Origin: Nocardioides sp. J54
Lineage (GTDB): Bacteria > Actinomycetota > Actinomycetes > Propionibacteriales > Nocardioidaceae
Assembly: GCF_000519005.1 (NCBI RefSeq)
Contig: NZ_JAER01000002.1
Span: forward strand, 640 to 64,639
Direction of reading: 5' to 3'
Length of the DNA stretch: 64,000 bases
Made by a program: the position numbers and the translations under genes. Position 1 is the stretch's first letter, and the number at the start of each line of letters is the position of its first letter. Below the pieces are notes generated by a model. It was not told the origin of the DNA. It did no database searches and saw nothing but the letters and a program-made list of their open reading frames with translations. This document shows, piece after piece, positions 38,252 to 47,660 of the stretch.

Positions 38252-39244
38252 TCAGCCGCCGATGGCGGACATGGGGCGGTCGGGCTGGAGGAAGGTGGGG
38301 TCGTCGATGCCGTGGCCGGCGGCCTTGGTGGCCATGGCGGCGAGCCAGCGATCGGCGAGCTCGTCGTCGGAGGCGCCGGCGCGCAGGGCGGTGCGCAGGT
38401 CGGACTCGGAGCGGGCGAAGAGGCAGTTGCGGACCTGGCCGTCGGCGGTGAGCCGGACGCGGTCGCAGTCGCCGCAGAACGGCCGGGTGACCGAAGCGAT
38501 GACGCCGACGGTGGCCGGGCCGCCGTCGACGGTGAACAGCTCGGCGGGGGCGCTCCCCCGCGGCTCGGACGCCGGGGTGAGGTCGAAGGCGGCCGACAGC
38601 GAGGTGAGGATCTCGTCGGCGGTGATCATCTTGTCCCGGCTCCAGCCGTGCTGGGCGTCGAGGGGCATCTGCTCGATGAAGCGCAGCTGGTAGCCGCGCT
38701 CGATGCACCAAGCGAGCAGCTCGGGGGCCTGGTCGTCGTTGACGCCGCGCAGGAGCACGGCGTTGACCTTGACCGGGCCGAGGCCGGCGGCCTCGGCGGC
38801 AGCGAGGCCCTCGACGACGTCGTCGAGGCGGTCGCGGCGGGTGATCTCGTGGAAGGACTCACGACGGACGCTGTCGAGGCTGACGTTGACCCGGTTCAGG
38901 CCGGCGTCGGCGAGCGCGCCCGCGGTGCGGGCCAGGCCGAGGGCGTTGGTCGTGATCGACATCTCGACGTCGGCAGCGAGCTCACGGACCTGCCGGACGA
39001 TGTCGACCAGGCCGCGGCGCACCAGCGGCTCGCCGCCGGTGAAGCGCACCTCGTCGACCCCGAGCCGGCCCACGGCGACGCCGATCAGGCGGACGACCTC
39101 GTCGTCGGTGAGCTGGTCCTCGGTCGGCATCCAGTCGAGCCCCTCGGCCGGCATGCAGTAGGTGCAGCGCAGGTTGCAACGGTCGGTGAGCGACACCCGG
39201 AGGTCCGTCGCCACCCGTCCGTACTGGTCGACCAGGGGCTGCAT
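38252..39244 (-). CDS. moaA: GTP 3',8-cyclase
   Basis: Radical-SAM enzyme that starts molybdenum cofactor synthesis by cyclising GTP. 330 residues. The SAM [4Fe-4S] motif is CNLRCTYC at about 23-30 (Cys-x3-Cys-x2-Cys), FTGGEPLVR follows near 69, and the second cluster is bound by PFCGDCDRVRLTADG plus the Cys of NCLF near the C-terminus. The protein ends in Gly-Gly, as required for activity. Leaderless: TAGGAT 12 nt upstream of the ATG. No other moa gene is adjacent. Confidence 0.95.
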   Translation of the reverse strand: MQPLVDQYGRVATDLRVSLTDRCNLRCTYCMPAEGLDWMPTEDQLTDDEVVRLIGVAVGRLGVDEVRFTGGEPLVRRGLVDIVRQVRELAADVEMSITTNALGLARTAGALADAGLNRVNVSLDSVRRESFHEITRRDRLDDVVEGLAAAEAAGLGPVKVNAVLLRGVNDDQAPELLAWCIERGYQLRFIEQMPLDAQHGWSRDKMITADEILTSLSAAFDLTPASEPRGSAPAELFTVDGGPATVGVIASVTRPFCGDCDRVRLTADGQVRNCLFARSESDLRTALRAGASDDELADRWLAAMATKAAGHGIDDPTFLQPDRPMSAIGG

Positions 39245-39250
39245 GCACCC

Positions 39251-39256
39251 ATCCTA
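39251..39256 (-). promoter_or_regulatory. -10 hexamer of leaderless moaA
   Basis: TAGGAT on the minus strand, 12 nt before the ATG at 39244. Confidence 0.55.
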
Positions 39257-39287
39257 GGCCGGTGGGCGGTTGGAAGCAGGCTGGTCC

Positions 39288-39293
39288 TACCGT
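39288..39293 (+). promoter_or_regulatory. -10 hexamer of leaderless SURF1 gene
   Basis: TACCGT, 12 nt before the GTG at 39300. Confidence 0.5.
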
Positions 39294-39299
39294 TGTCGG

Positions 39300-40211
39300 G
39301 TGCGATCCTGGCTCGCCTCGTGGCGTTTCCTGCTCAGCAGGCGGTGGGTGCTCTTCTTCCTGGCGATCATCCTGCTCGGCTACGGGACGTGGTGGCTGGG
39401 CGAGTGGCAGTTCGGCCGGCTCGAGGACCGCCGGGAGCGCAACGAGGTGGTCGCGGCCAACGAGGACCGCGCCCCGGTGCCCGTCAGCGAGGTGCTCGCC
39501 CCGGGTCGCCCGGTGGCGAAGGACGACGAGTGGCGCCTGGTCTCCGCCCGCGGCGTGTACGACGTCGAGGACACCGTCGTGGTCCGCTACCGCACCCGCA
39601 GCGGCATGCCCGGGGTCGAGGTCGTGGTCCCGCTCGTCACCGCCGACGGGACCGCCGTCGTGGTCGACCGGGGCTGGTTCGCCACCGACGACCCGCAGAT
39701 CGGTCCCGACGAGCTCCCCGCCCCACCCGCGGGCGAGGTGGCGATCACCGGCTGGGTCCGCGCCGACGGCGAGGGCGACAGCACCAAGGTCGTCGGCCGC
39801 TCGACCCGGGCGATCAGCAGCGAGCGGATCGGCGAGGCGATCGGCACCCCGGTGCTCACCGGCTTCGTCGCGCTCAAGGCGGAGGACCCGGAGCCGGAGG
39901 ACGCCCTCGAGCCCGTCGAGCTCCCCGAGCTCGGCGAGGGGCCGCACTTCTTCTACGGCCTGCAGTGGTGGTTCTTCGGCGTCCTCGGGATCGGCGGGTT
40001 CGCCTACCTCGCGTGGGACGAGCGCAGGAACGGTCGCCGCGGCGAGCGGCGCCGCAAGGAACGGGCCCCCGGCCCGTTCTCACGCCGGCGCGAGGACCCG
40101 GCTCAGAGCCCGCGCGACATCCCGCCGTCGACGGGCACCATCACGCCGGACACGAACGAGGCCGCCGGGGACAGCACGAACGCCGCGACCCGGCCGAACT
40201 CCTCCGGCTGA
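39300..40211 (+). CDS. SURF1-family cytochrome oxidase assembly protein
   Basis: A 303-residue SURF1/Shy1 homologue, which helps insert heme A into cytochrome c oxidase. The two membrane helices at the ends of the domain are WVLFFLAIILLGYGTWWLGE near residue 18 (with the WQ pair of the family in EWQFGRL) and FFYGLQWWFFGVLGIGGFAY near 220; VVVDRGWF near 120 is another family mark. The extracellular part lies between. The C-terminal 36 codons run antisense into the next gene (109-base overlap) and are poorly conserved in character. ctaA at 62737 is in the same pathway. Confidence 0.87.
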   Translation: MRSWLASWRFLLSRRWVLFFLAIILLGYGTWWLGEWQFGRLEDRRERNEVVAANEDRAPVPVSEVLAPGRPVAKDDEWRLVSARGVYDVEDTVVVRYRTRSGMPGVEVVVPLVTADGTAVVVDRGWFATDDPQIGPDELPAPPAGEVAITGWVRADGEGDSTKVVGRSTRAISSERIGEAIGTPVLTGFVALKAEDPEPEDALEPVELPELGEGPHFFYGLQWWFFGVLGIGGFAYLAWDERRNGRRGERRRKERAPGPFSRRREDPAQSPRDIPPSTGTITPDTNEAAGDSTNAATRPNSSG

Positions 40212-40873
40212 CCGTAGCGGCGCAGCGGGATCTGCGCCTCCGTCGCCGCCCGCGCCGCGTCCGCATCGCCCGTCGCGACGTCCAGCTCCGCGACGCGCTC
40301 GGTCGCGACCCGGCCCGGCAGCAGCCCGTTGACCCGGATCCCCCGCGGGCCGAGCTCGTCGGCGAGGTTCTTGGCGACCATCGCCAGGCCGGGCCGCAGG
40401 CCGTTGGAGATGGCCAGCCCGGGGATGGGCTGGCGCACGCTGGTGGACAGCACGAACGCGATCGAGCCGCCCTCGCCGAGCTCGGCGGCCGCCGTGCGCG
40501 CGAGCCGGACGGCGCCGAGGAAGACCGAGTCGAAGGCGGCGAGCCACTGCTCGTCGGTCATGTCGGTGACCTGGCCGCCCGGCGGTCCGCCGACGCTGAC
40601 CAGCACGCCGTCGAGGCGCCCCCAGGCGTCCTTCGCGGCCGCGACCAGCCGCGCCGCTGCGTCGGGGTCGGCGTTGTCGGCCACCACCCCGGCGGCGCAC
40701 CCGTCGCCGCCGATGCCTGCCAGCGCGGCGACCGCCTCGTCCACCGACTCCTGCCGGCGACCCGAGACCACCACCCGGGCGCCGTCGGCGACCAGCGCCT
40801 CCGCGGTCGCGCGACCGAGCCCGCGGGTCGCGCCGGTGAGCAGGTAGGCCCGCCCGTCGAGTCCGAGGTCCAT
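40103..40873 (-). CDS. SDR-family oxidoreductase of the SNGLRPGL type
   Basis: A 256-residue Rossmann-fold protein: LLTGATRGLG at residues 11-20, SVGG at about 93, STSVRQPIPGLAISNGLRPG at about 143-162. The Tyr-x-x-x-Lys pair is replaced by Ser156-x-x-x-Arg160, which is characteristic of this widespread subgroup as I recall, so its chemistry may differ from that of classical SDRs. It is the last gene of the glpK-glpD transcript: its ATG overlaps the glpD stop as TGATG. Link to glycerol metabolism is by position only. Confidence 0.8.
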   Translation of the reverse strand: MDLGLDGRAYLLTGATRGLGRATAEALVADGARVVVSGRRQESVDEAVAALAGIGGDGCAAGVVADNADPDAAARLVAAAKDAWGRLDGVLVSVGGPPGGQVTDMTDEQWLAAFDSVFLGAVRLARTAAAELGEGGSIAFVLSTSVRQPIPGLAISNGLRPGLAMVAKNLADELGPRGIRVNGLLPGRVATERVAELDVATGDADAARAATEAQIPLRRYGQPEEFGRVAAFVLSPAASFVSGVMVPVDGGMSRGL

Positions 40874-42666
40874 CAGCTCGTCTCCATCGTTTCCGTCGTC
40901 TCCGTCGTCTCGGTCGTCTCGGTCGTCTCCAGCTCCTCCGCGACCCGCGAGACCGGTACGACGTCCGGTGCTCCCTTCCGCGCCGCGTCGGCCGTGTGGT
41001 CGTCGGGCTGCCGCTGCGACTCGCGCTCGGCCTCCACCCGCTTCAGGTAGTGCTCCAGCTCCCGGTTGGTCTGCTCGCCGTCCCACTGGAGGTAGCCGCG
41101 CACCAGCTCGGCCACGTGCGGGGCGGCCGCGACACCGCGGTCGAAGGTCTCGATCGAGATCCGCATCCGGCGGGTCAGCACGTCGTCGAGGTGCCGCGCG
41201 CCCTCGTGGGTAACGGCGTAGACGGCCTCGGCCTGCAGGTAGTCCTCGGCGCCGGGCAGCGGCTCGGCGAGGTCGGGCTCGGCGGCGATGATGTCGAGCA
41301 CCTCGAGGACCAGCGAGCCGTACCTCTCCAGCAGGTGCTCGACGCGGTTGACCGCGAGCCCGGACTGCTGGGCGAGCGTGCGGCGCTGGTTCCACAGTGC
41401 GTGGAAGCCGTCGGCGCCCACGAGCGGGATGTTCTCGGTGACGCACGCGCCGACCTTGCGGCCGAGCACGTGCTCGAGGCCGTGCACGGCCTCGTCGACG
41501 GCGTCGGCAGCCATCACGCGGTAGGTCGTGTACTTGCCGCCGGCGACCACCACCAGGCCCGGCACGCTGTGGGCCACCGCGTGCTCGCGGGAGAGCTTGG
41601 ACGTCGCCTCGGACTCGCCGGCGAGCAGGGGCCGGAGGCCGGCGTACACGCCCTCGACGTCGTCGCGGGTCAGTGGCACCTCGAGCACCCGGTTGACGTG
41701 GTCGAGCAGGTAGTCGATGTCGCTGGAGCTGGCCGCCGGGTGGTCCTTCGACAGCGACCAGTCGGTGTCGGTGGTGCCGATGATCCAGTGCCGCTTCCAC
41801 GGGATCACGAACAGCACCGACTTCTCCGTGCGCAGGATCAGGCCGGTCTCGCCCCGGATGCGGTCGCGGGGCACGACGAGGTGGATGCCCTTGCTGGCGC
41901 GGACCTTGAACTGGCCGCGCTCGCGGGCCATGCCCTGGGTCTCGTCGGTCCACACGCCGGTCGCGTTGATGACCTGCGAGGCGCGGACGTCGAGCTGCTG
42001 GCCCGTCTCGAGGTCGACGACGGTGGCGCCGACGACCCGCTCGCTCTCCTTGAGCAGCCCGACGACGCGGGTGCGGGAGGCGACCGCGGCGCCGTAGGTC
42101 GCGGCGGTGCGGGCGAGGAACATCGTGTGCCGGGCGTCGTCGACCTGCGCGTCGTAGTAGCGGATCGCACCGACGAGCGCGTCCTTGCGCAGCGACGGGA
42201 ACGCCTTGCGCGCCCCGTGGCGGGTGAGGTGGCGGTGCACGGGCATGCCGTCGCCGTAGCCGCTGGCCTTCGACATCGCGTCGTACATCGCGACCCCGGT
42301 GCCGGCGTACCAGCGCTCCCAGCCGCGTCCGTTGAGCGGGTAGAGGAAGGGCACCGGTCGCACCAGGTGCGGTGCGAGGCGCTGCATGAGCAGCCCGCGC
42401 TCCTTGAGCGCCTCCGCGACCAGCCGGAAGTCCATCATCTCCAGGTAGCGCAGGCCGCCGTGGATCAGCTTCGAGCTGCGGCTGGAGGTGCCGGAGGCGA
42501 AGTCGCGGGCCTCGACGAGGCCGACGGTCAGTCCGCGGGTGGCCGCGTCGAGCGCCGCGCCGGCCCCCACGACTCCCCCGCCGATCACCAGCACGTCGAG
42601 GTGCTGGGTGGCGAGCCGCTTGAGGGCGGCGCTGCGGGCGCGGGGCGAGAGGGCTGCGGGGTTCAC
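40873..42666 (-). CDS. glpD: Aerobic glycerol-3-phosphate dehydrogenase
   Basis: FAD enzyme of the membrane face that oxidises glycerol 3-phosphate to dihydroxyacetone phosphate and feeds electrons to quinone. 597 residues. The FAD-binding motif is [21 protein letters not shown] near residue 24, followed by [38 protein letters not shown] and [15 protein letters not shown]. The C-terminal cap domain is complete. The last 20 residues are Glu/Thr repeats coded by 9-bp units (40876-40930). GTG start overlaps the glpK stop by 4 bases, giving a tight glpK-glpD-SDR operon. A longer open frame into glpK is a shadow. Confidence 0.93.
   Translation of the reverse strand: MNPAALSPRARSAALKRLATQHLDVLVIGGGVVGAGAALDAATRGLTVGLVEARDFASGTSSRSSKLIHGGLRYLEMMDFRLVAEALKERGLLMQRLAPHLVRPVPFLYPLNGRGWERWYAGTGVAMYDAMSKASGYGDGMPVHRHLTRHGARKAFPSLRKDALVGAIRYYDAQVDDARHTMFLARTAATYGAAVASRTRVVGLLKESERVVGATVVDLETGQQLDVRASQVINATGVWTDETQGMARERGQFKVRASKGIHLVVPRDRIRGETGLILRTEKSVLFVIPWKRHWIIGTTDTDWSLSKDHPAASSSDIDYLLDHVNRVLEVPLTRDDVEGVYAGLRPLLAGESEATSKLSREHAVAHSVPGLVVVAGGKYTTYRVMAADAVDEAVHGLEHVLGRKVGACVTENIPLVGADGFHALWNQRRTLAQQSGLAVNRVEHLLERYGSLVLEVLDIIAAEPDLAEPLPGAEDYLQAEAVYAVTHEGARHLDDVLTRRMRISIETFDRGVAAAPHVAELVRGYLQWDGEQTNRELEHYLKRVEAERESQRQPDDHTADAARKGAPDVVPVSRVAEELETTETTETTETTETMETS
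40876..40930. repeat. 9-bp tandem repeats at the glpD 3' end
   Basis: Repeats of the CGTCTCCGT/CGTCTCGGT type code for the Glu-Thr-Thr tail of GlpD on the minus strand. Likely a slippage-prone, disordered extension. Confidence 0.75.
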
Positions 42667-44189
42667 GCGTCGACCTCCACCCAGTCGAGGGTCCGCTGGA
42701 CGGCCTTCTGCCACTGCGCGTAGCCGGTGGCGCGCCGTTCCTCGTCCCAGTGCGGCTCCCAGCGGGTGTCCTCCTGCCAGTTCTCCCGCAGCTCGTCGGT
42801 GGAGGACCAGTAGCCGACGGACAGGCCGGCGGCGTAGGCCGCGCCGAGCGCGGTGGTCTCCGGCACGACCGGTCGGCTGACCGGCACGCCGAGGACGTCG
42901 GCCTGGATCTGCATGCAGAGGCTGTTGAGGGTCACTCCCCCGTCGACCTTGAGCACCTCGAGCTGCACCCCGGAGTCGGCGCACATCGCCTCGACGACGT
43001 CGCGTGACTGGTAGCAGATCGCCTCGAGGGTCGCCCTGGCGACGTGGGCGTTGGTGTTGTAGCGCGACAGCCCGACGATGGCGCCGCGGGCGTCGGAGCG
43101 CCAGTAGGGCGCGAACAGGCCGGAGAAGGCGGGCACGAAGTAGACCCCGCCGTTGTCCTCGACCTGGCGGGCGAGCGCCTCGGACTCGCTCGCCCCGCTG
43201 ATGATCCCGAGCTGGTCGCGCAGCCACTGCACGGCCGACCCGGTGACGGCGATGGAGCCCTCGAGGGCGTAGACGCAGGGCTGGTCGCCCAGCTGGTAGG
43301 CCGGCGTGGTCAGCAGGCCGGCCTTCGAGCGGACGATCTCGGTGCCCGTGTTGAGCAGCATGAAGTTGCCGGTGCCGTAGGTGTTCTTCGCCTCGCCCGG
43401 TGCGAAGCAGACCTGGCCGACGGTCGCGGCCTGCTGGTCGCCGAGGATGCCGGTGATCGGGACCTCGCCGCCGAACGGACCGTTGCGCCGGGTCGTGCCG
43501 TAGGGCGTGGTCGCGGACGACTCCCGGATCTCGGGCAGCATCGCCCGGGGGATGCCGAAGAAGCCCAGTAGCTCGTCGTCCCACTGCAGGGTCTCGAGGT
43601 CCATCAGCATGGTGCGGCTGGCGTTGGTGACGTCGGTGACGTGCACGCCGCCGTCGACGCCGCCGGTGAGGTTCCACAGCACCCACGTGTCGGCCGTCCC
43701 GAAGAGTGCGTCGCCGCGCTCCGCCTTCTCCCGCACGCCGGGGACGTTCTCCAGGATCCACTGCAGCTTCCCGCCGGAGAAGTACGTCGCCGGGGGCAAC
43801 CCGGCGCGGTGCCGGATGACGTCTCCCCGACCGTCACGGTCGAGGGCGGCCGCGATGGAGTCGGTGCGGGTGTCCTGCCAGACGATCGCGTTGTGCAGCG
43901 GTCGGCCGGACCTCCGGTCCCACACGATCGTGGTCTCGCGCTGGTTGGTGATGCCGACCGCGGCGAGGTCGGCGGCGTCGAGGCGCGCCTTCCCGAGCGC
44001 GGTCTGCACGACGGACGACGTGCGCTCCCAGATCTCGACGGGGTTGTGCTCGACCCACCCGGCCCGGGGCAGCACCTGCTGGTGCTCGAGCTGGTGCCGC
44101 GCGACCTCCCTGCCCTGGTGGTCGAACACCATGAACCGGGTGCTGGTGGTGCCCTGGTCGATGGCCCCCACGAACCGTGCCTGCGCCAT
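42663..44189 (-). CDS. glpK: Glycerol kinase
   Basis: Phosphorylates glycerol to glycerol 3-phosphate with ATP. 508 residues, close to E. coli GlpK (502). The FGGY-kinase motifs are [20 protein letters not shown] at the N-terminus, the glycerol-binding [54 protein letters not shown], and the ATP-binding [15 protein letters not shown]. First gene of the glp operon; no glpF is next to it. Leaderless: TAGGGT 12 nt before the ATG. Confidence 0.95.
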   Translation of the reverse strand: MAQARFVGAIDQGTTSTRFMVFDHQGREVARHQLEHQQVLPRAGWVEHNPVEIWERTSSVVQTALGKARLDAADLAAVGITNQRETTIVWDRRSGRPLHNAIVWQDTRTDSIAAALDRDGRGDVIRHRAGLPPATYFSGGKLQWILENVPGVREKAERGDALFGTADTWVLWNLTGGVDGGVHVTDVTNASRTMLMDLETLQWDDELLGFFGIPRAMLPEIRESSATTPYGTTRRNGPFGGEVPITGILGDQQAATVGQVCFAPGEAKNTYGTGNFMLLNTGTEIVRSKAGLLTTPAYQLGDQPCVYALEGSIAVTGSAVQWLRDQLGIISGASESEALARQVEDNGGVYFVPAFSGLFAPYWRSDARGAIVGLSRYNTNAHVARATLEAICYQSRDVVEAMCADSGVQLEVLKVDGGVTLNSLCMQIQADVLGVPVSRPVVPETTALGAAYAAGLSVGYWSSTDELRENWQEDTRWEPHWDEERRATGYAQWQKAVQRTLDWVEVDA

Positions 44190-44195
44190 GCGCCC

Positions 44196-44201
44196 ACCCT
44201 A
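44196..44201 (-). promoter_or_regulatory. -10 hexamer of the leaderless glpK-glpD operon
   Basis: TAGGGT on the minus strand, 12 nt before the ATG at 44189. Confidence 0.5.
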
Positions 44202-44281
44202 CGGGCGCCGGGTGACGTCCCGGGGTCGTCTCGGGGACAATCCTGATGCAGGCCGTCGGTGCCGACTGGCAGGGTTGTGCC

Positions 44282-45070
44282 ATGACGGTCGACGCCCCCA
44301 CCCCCCAGACCACGCCGCCCGCCAGCCGGTACGCCGCGCGAGCCGTCGATCTGCACAAGGTCTACGGCTCCGGCGACTCCGAGGTCCGCGCGCTCGACGG
44401 TGTGTCCATCGACCTCGTGGCCGGCGAGTTCACCGCGATCATGGGCCCGTCCGGGTCCGGCAAGTCCACGCTGATGCACTGCCTGGCCGCGCTCGACACG
44501 CCCACCGCCGGCACCGTGCTGATCGGCGACACCGACCTGTCACGCCTCAAGGACAAGGCGCTCACGGCGCTGCGCCGCGACGACGTGGGGTTCGTGTTCC
44601 AGGCCTTCAACCTGGTGCCGACCCTGTCCGCGCAGGAGAACATCCTGCTCCCGCTCAGCCTGGCCGGGCGCAAGCCCGACCAGGGGTGGTTCGACACCGT
44701 CGTGGACACCGTCGGCCTGCGGGACCGGCTCGGCCACCGCCCCGCGGAGATGTCCGGCGGCCAGCAGCAGCGGGTGGCGTGCGCCCGCGCGCTGGTGAGC
44801 AAGCCCGAGATCGTCTTCGCCGACGAGCCGACCGGCAACCTCGACAGCACCTCCGGCGCCGAGGTGCTCTCGTTCCTGCGCCGCAGCGTCGACGAGTTCG
44901 GCCAGACCATCGTCATGGTCACCCACGACGCCGTCGCGGCGTCGTACTGCGACCGGGTGGTGTTCCTCGCCGACGGCCGCATCGTCGACGAGCTGCGCTC
45001 CCCCGACCGCGAGCAGATCCTCACCCACATGACCGAGCTGCAGGCGGCCGCGGCCCGCGGGAAGGCCTGA
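44282..45070 (+). CDS. ABC transporter ATP-binding protein, MacB/LolD type
   Basis: A 262-residue ATPase of the 3.A.1.122-like exporters. Walker A is GPSGSGKST near residue 56, the Q-loop VFQAFNLVPTLSAQENILLP, the signature EMSGGQQQRVACARAL, and Walker B VFADEPTGNLDS; the short insert around the Q-loop is typical of LolD/MacB/FtsE relatives. It is followed one base later by its permease. The ATG at 44282 has CAGGGT 12 nt upstream, a weak -10. Confidence 0.92.
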   Translation: MTVDAPTPQTTPPASRYAARAVDLHKVYGSGDSEVRALDGVSIDLVAGEFTAIMGPSGSGKSTLMHCLAALDTPTAGTVLIGDTDLSRLKDKALTALRRDDVGFVFQAFNLVPTLSAQENILLPLSLAGRKPDQGWFDTVVDTVGLRDRLGHRPAEMSGGQQQRVACARALVSKPEIVFADEPTGNLDSTSGAEVLSFLRRSVDEFGQTIVMVTHDAVAASYCDRVVFLADGRIVDELRSPDREQILTHMTELQAAAARGKA

Positions 45071-45071
45071 C

Positions 45072-47606
45072 ATGCTGCGGCTGACCCTGCGCAACCTGCT
45101 GGCGCGCAAGGTGCGCCTGCTGATGAGCGGCCTCGCGGTCGTCATCGGCGTGGCGTTCCTGTCCGGGGTGCTCGTCTTCAGCAACGGCCTGCAGGCCACC
45201 TTCGACGGGATCATCTACGGCTCCACGCCCAGCGGCGTGGTCCGCGCCCAGGACACCGACGAGTTCAGCGACGGCGTCGGCGGGCAGTCGGAGCTCGCGA
45301 TGGGGCCGGAGACCGTCGCCGCGCTGGAGGAGCTGCCCGAGGTCGAGCGGGCCGACGGCGACATCGCCGCGCCAGGCATGAGCCTGCTCGCGAACGACGG
45401 CACCCTCGTCGGCGGCAGCGGCGCCCCGACGCTGGCGTTCAACTACCACGACGGCCCCAACATGGAGGGCGAGCAGATCCTCCTGCTCACCAGCGGCGAG
45501 TGGCCCACCGGCACGGACGAGATCGTCCTCGACGACGGCGCCGCGGACAAGGGTGACTACGAGATCGGCGACGAGGTGAAGCTGCTCGCACCCTTCGGCG
45601 TCCTCGAGCGGACGGCGACCCTCGTCGGGACCGCCGAGCTCAACGGTGGCGGCACGGCGGGCGCGACCCTGTTGGTCTTCTCGACCGAGGGAGCCCAGGA
45701 CCTCTTCTTCCAGGGCAGGGACGTCTTCAACCGGATCAGCCTCACCCCGGCACCCGGCGTGACCCAGGAGGAGCTGCGCGACGCCGCGAGCGCGGTGCTG
45801 CCGGACGGCTTCGAGGCGGTCACCGGCGACGAGGTGGCCGAGGAGTCGCAGGACGCGGTCGGCAGCTTCCTCGACGTGATCACGACCTTCCTCACGGTGT
45901 TCGCGATCATCGCCGTCATCGTCGGCGGGTTCATCATCGTCAACACCTTCTCGATCCTGATCGCCCAGCGCACCCGTGAGCTGGCGCTGCTGCGTGCCCT
46001 CGGGTCGTCCCGTGGCCAGGTGATGCAGTCGGTGCTCGTCGAGGCGTTCGTGCTCGCCGTGGTGGCCTCGACGATCGCGATCGGGCTCGGCCTGCTCCTC
46101 GCCCGCGGCCTCGCCGCGCTGTTCCGCAGCGTCGGCCTCGACATCGCCGGCGACGCACTCGACCTGACCCTGCAGGCCACGCTGATCAGCTACCTGGTCG
46201 GCGTCGGGGTGACCATGGCGGCCGCCTGGCTGCCGGCGCGCCGTGCGGGCCGGGTCGCCCCCGTCGCCGCGATGCGGGCGGACTCCGCACCGGAGCGCGC
46301 ATCGCTGCGCCGTCGTACCGTCATCGGCGGGGCGGTGCTGGCGATCGGCGCGGGCTTCGCGGTGGCCGGCATCGCCGACACCAACGCGCTGCTGATCGGC
46401 ATCGGCGCGGTCCTGTGGATCCTCACGGTCGCCGCGATCAGCTCGGTGATCGGCAAGCCGGTCCTCGTCGCCTGCCGCGGCCTGTTCGCCGGCCTGTTCG
46501 GCACGACCGGGCGCCTCGCCGGCGAGAACGCGCTGCGCGACCCGCGGCGGACCGGTGCGACCGCGTCGGCGCTGATGATCGGGCTCGCCCTGGTGTCGAC
46601 GATCGGTGTCCTGGCCGCCTCGCTCAACAAGTCGGTCGACGACGTCGTCGACGAGCAGTTCACCGCCGACCTGCTGGTGCAGAGCACGACCTTCCTGCCG
46701 TTCTCGACGGTGGTCGGTGACCGGATCGCCGAGGTCGACGGGGTCGGCACGATGAGCCGGCAGCAGCTCACGACGGCGCAGTACGACGACGACACCGTCT
46801 ACCTCACCGGCACCGACGACGCCTTCACCTCGATCTACGACCTCGACGTCTTCGAGGGCACCACCGAGCTCGACGGCGACCAGGCGTTCGTGAGCAAGCG
46901 GTTCGTCGACGAGCACGACGTGGCCGTCGGCGACACCCTCGACCTCGCGTTCCAGGGCGGGAAGCAGCTGCGGCCCGAGGTCGTCGGGATCGTGGAGGAC
47001 ACCGAGGTCGCCTCCCAGGTGAACGTGCCGCTCAAGCAGCTGGCGAAGGCCGGCGTCCTGCGGCAGGACAGCGCCATCAGCATCCTGCTGGAGCCGGGCG
47101 CCGACACCGCGGAGGTGCGCGACGCCATCGACGAGGCGGCCGAGTCGGCGCCGATCGTCGGGGTCTACGACAAGCAGGAGTTCTCCGACGAGATCCGCGA
47201 GCAGGTCAACCAGCTGCTCTACATGATCTACGGCCTGCTCGCGCTGGCGATCGTCATCGCGGTGATCGGCATCGTGAACACCCTCGGCCTCAGCGTCATC
47301 GAGCGGACCCGTGAGATCGGCCTGCTGCGGGCCGTCGGCATGAGCCGCGCGAAGCTGCGCCGCATGGTGATGCTCGAGTCGGTCACCATCGCCGTGCTCG
47401 GTGCGATCCTCGGCATGGTGCTGGGCCTGGTCATCGGCGTGCTGCTCCAGCGGGCGCTGAAGGACGACCTCACCAGCCTCGGCCTGCCGGTCAGCCAGCT
47501 CGTGGTCTTCCTGCTGATCGCCATCGTCGTCGGCGTGCTCGCCGCGGTGGTGCCGGCGGTCCGGGCCGCCCGGCTCAACGTGCTGGACGCGATCGCCACC
47601 GAGTGA
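45072..47606 (+). CDS. ABC transporter permease, FtsX/MacB type with two FtsX domains
   Basis: An 844-residue permease. A first membrane helix at about 14-37 is followed by an extracellular MacB-like domain (TDEFSDGVGGQSELAMGPET onward), three helices at about 270-390 (FAIIAVIVGGFIIVNTFSIL; the cytoplasmic AQRTRELALLRALGSSRGQV), two more helices at about 415-460, a second extracellular domain, and a last FtsX block near 715-840 with a second ERTREIGLLRAVGMSRAKLR. The duplication means one polypeptide replaces two permease subunits. The pair may export a lipid, peptide or drug; no partner gene indicates which. Confidence 0.9.
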   Translation: MLRLTLRNLLARKVRLLMSGLAVVIGVAFLSGVLVFSNGLQATFDGIIYGSTPSGVVRAQDTDEFSDGVGGQSELAMGPETVAALEELPEVERADGDIAAPGMSLLANDGTLVGGSGAPTLAFNYHDGPNMEGEQILLLTSGEWPTGTDEIVLDDGAADKGDYEIGDEVKLLAPFGVLERTATLVGTAELNGGGTAGATLLVFSTEGAQDLFFQGRDVFNRISLTPAPGVTQEELRDAASAVLPDGFEAVTGDEVAEESQDAVGSFLDVITTFLTVFAIIAVIVGGFIIVNTFSILIAQRTRELALLRALGSSRGQVMQSVLVEAFVLAVVASTIAIGLGLLLARGLAALFRSVGLDIAGDALDLTLQATLISYLVGVGVTMAAAWLPARRAGRVAPVAAMRADSAPERASLRRRTVIGGAVLAIGAGFAVAGIADTNALLIGIGAVLWILTVAAISSVIGKPVLVACRGLFAGLFGTTGRLAGENALRDPRRTGATASALMIGLALVSTIGVLAASLNKSVDDVVDEQFTADLLVQSTTFLPFSTVVGDRIAEVDGVGTMSRQQLTTAQYDDDTVYLTGTDDAFTSIYDLDVFEGTTELDGDQAFVSKRFVDEHDVAVGDTLDLAFQGGKQLRPEVVGIVEDTEVASQVNVPLKQLAKAGVLRQDSAISILLEPGADTAEVRDAIDEAAESAPIVGVYDKQEFSDEIREQVNQLLYMIYGLLALAIVIAVIGIVNTLGLSVIERTREIGLLRAVGMSRAKLRRMVMLESVTIAVLGAILGMVLGLVIGVLLQRALKDDLTSLGLPVSQLVVFLLIAIVVGVLAAVVPAVRAARLNVLDAIATE

Positions 47607-47660
47607 GACCCGGCCGTCGTGCCCGGTCCCGGCGAGCTGGTGGGGGCCGGGCCGCGGTCG

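Noticed and set aside
40873..43761. 962-residue frame that would fuse part of glpK to glpD
   Set aside because: The first 365 residues are an out-of-frame reading of glpK; the GTG at 42666 gives a complete GlpD and a 4-base overlap with glpK.
47607..47660. Terminator between the MacB-like permease and ABC-F genes
   Set aside because: Several short G/C-rich inverted pairs are present, but none makes a clean stem, so no site is called.
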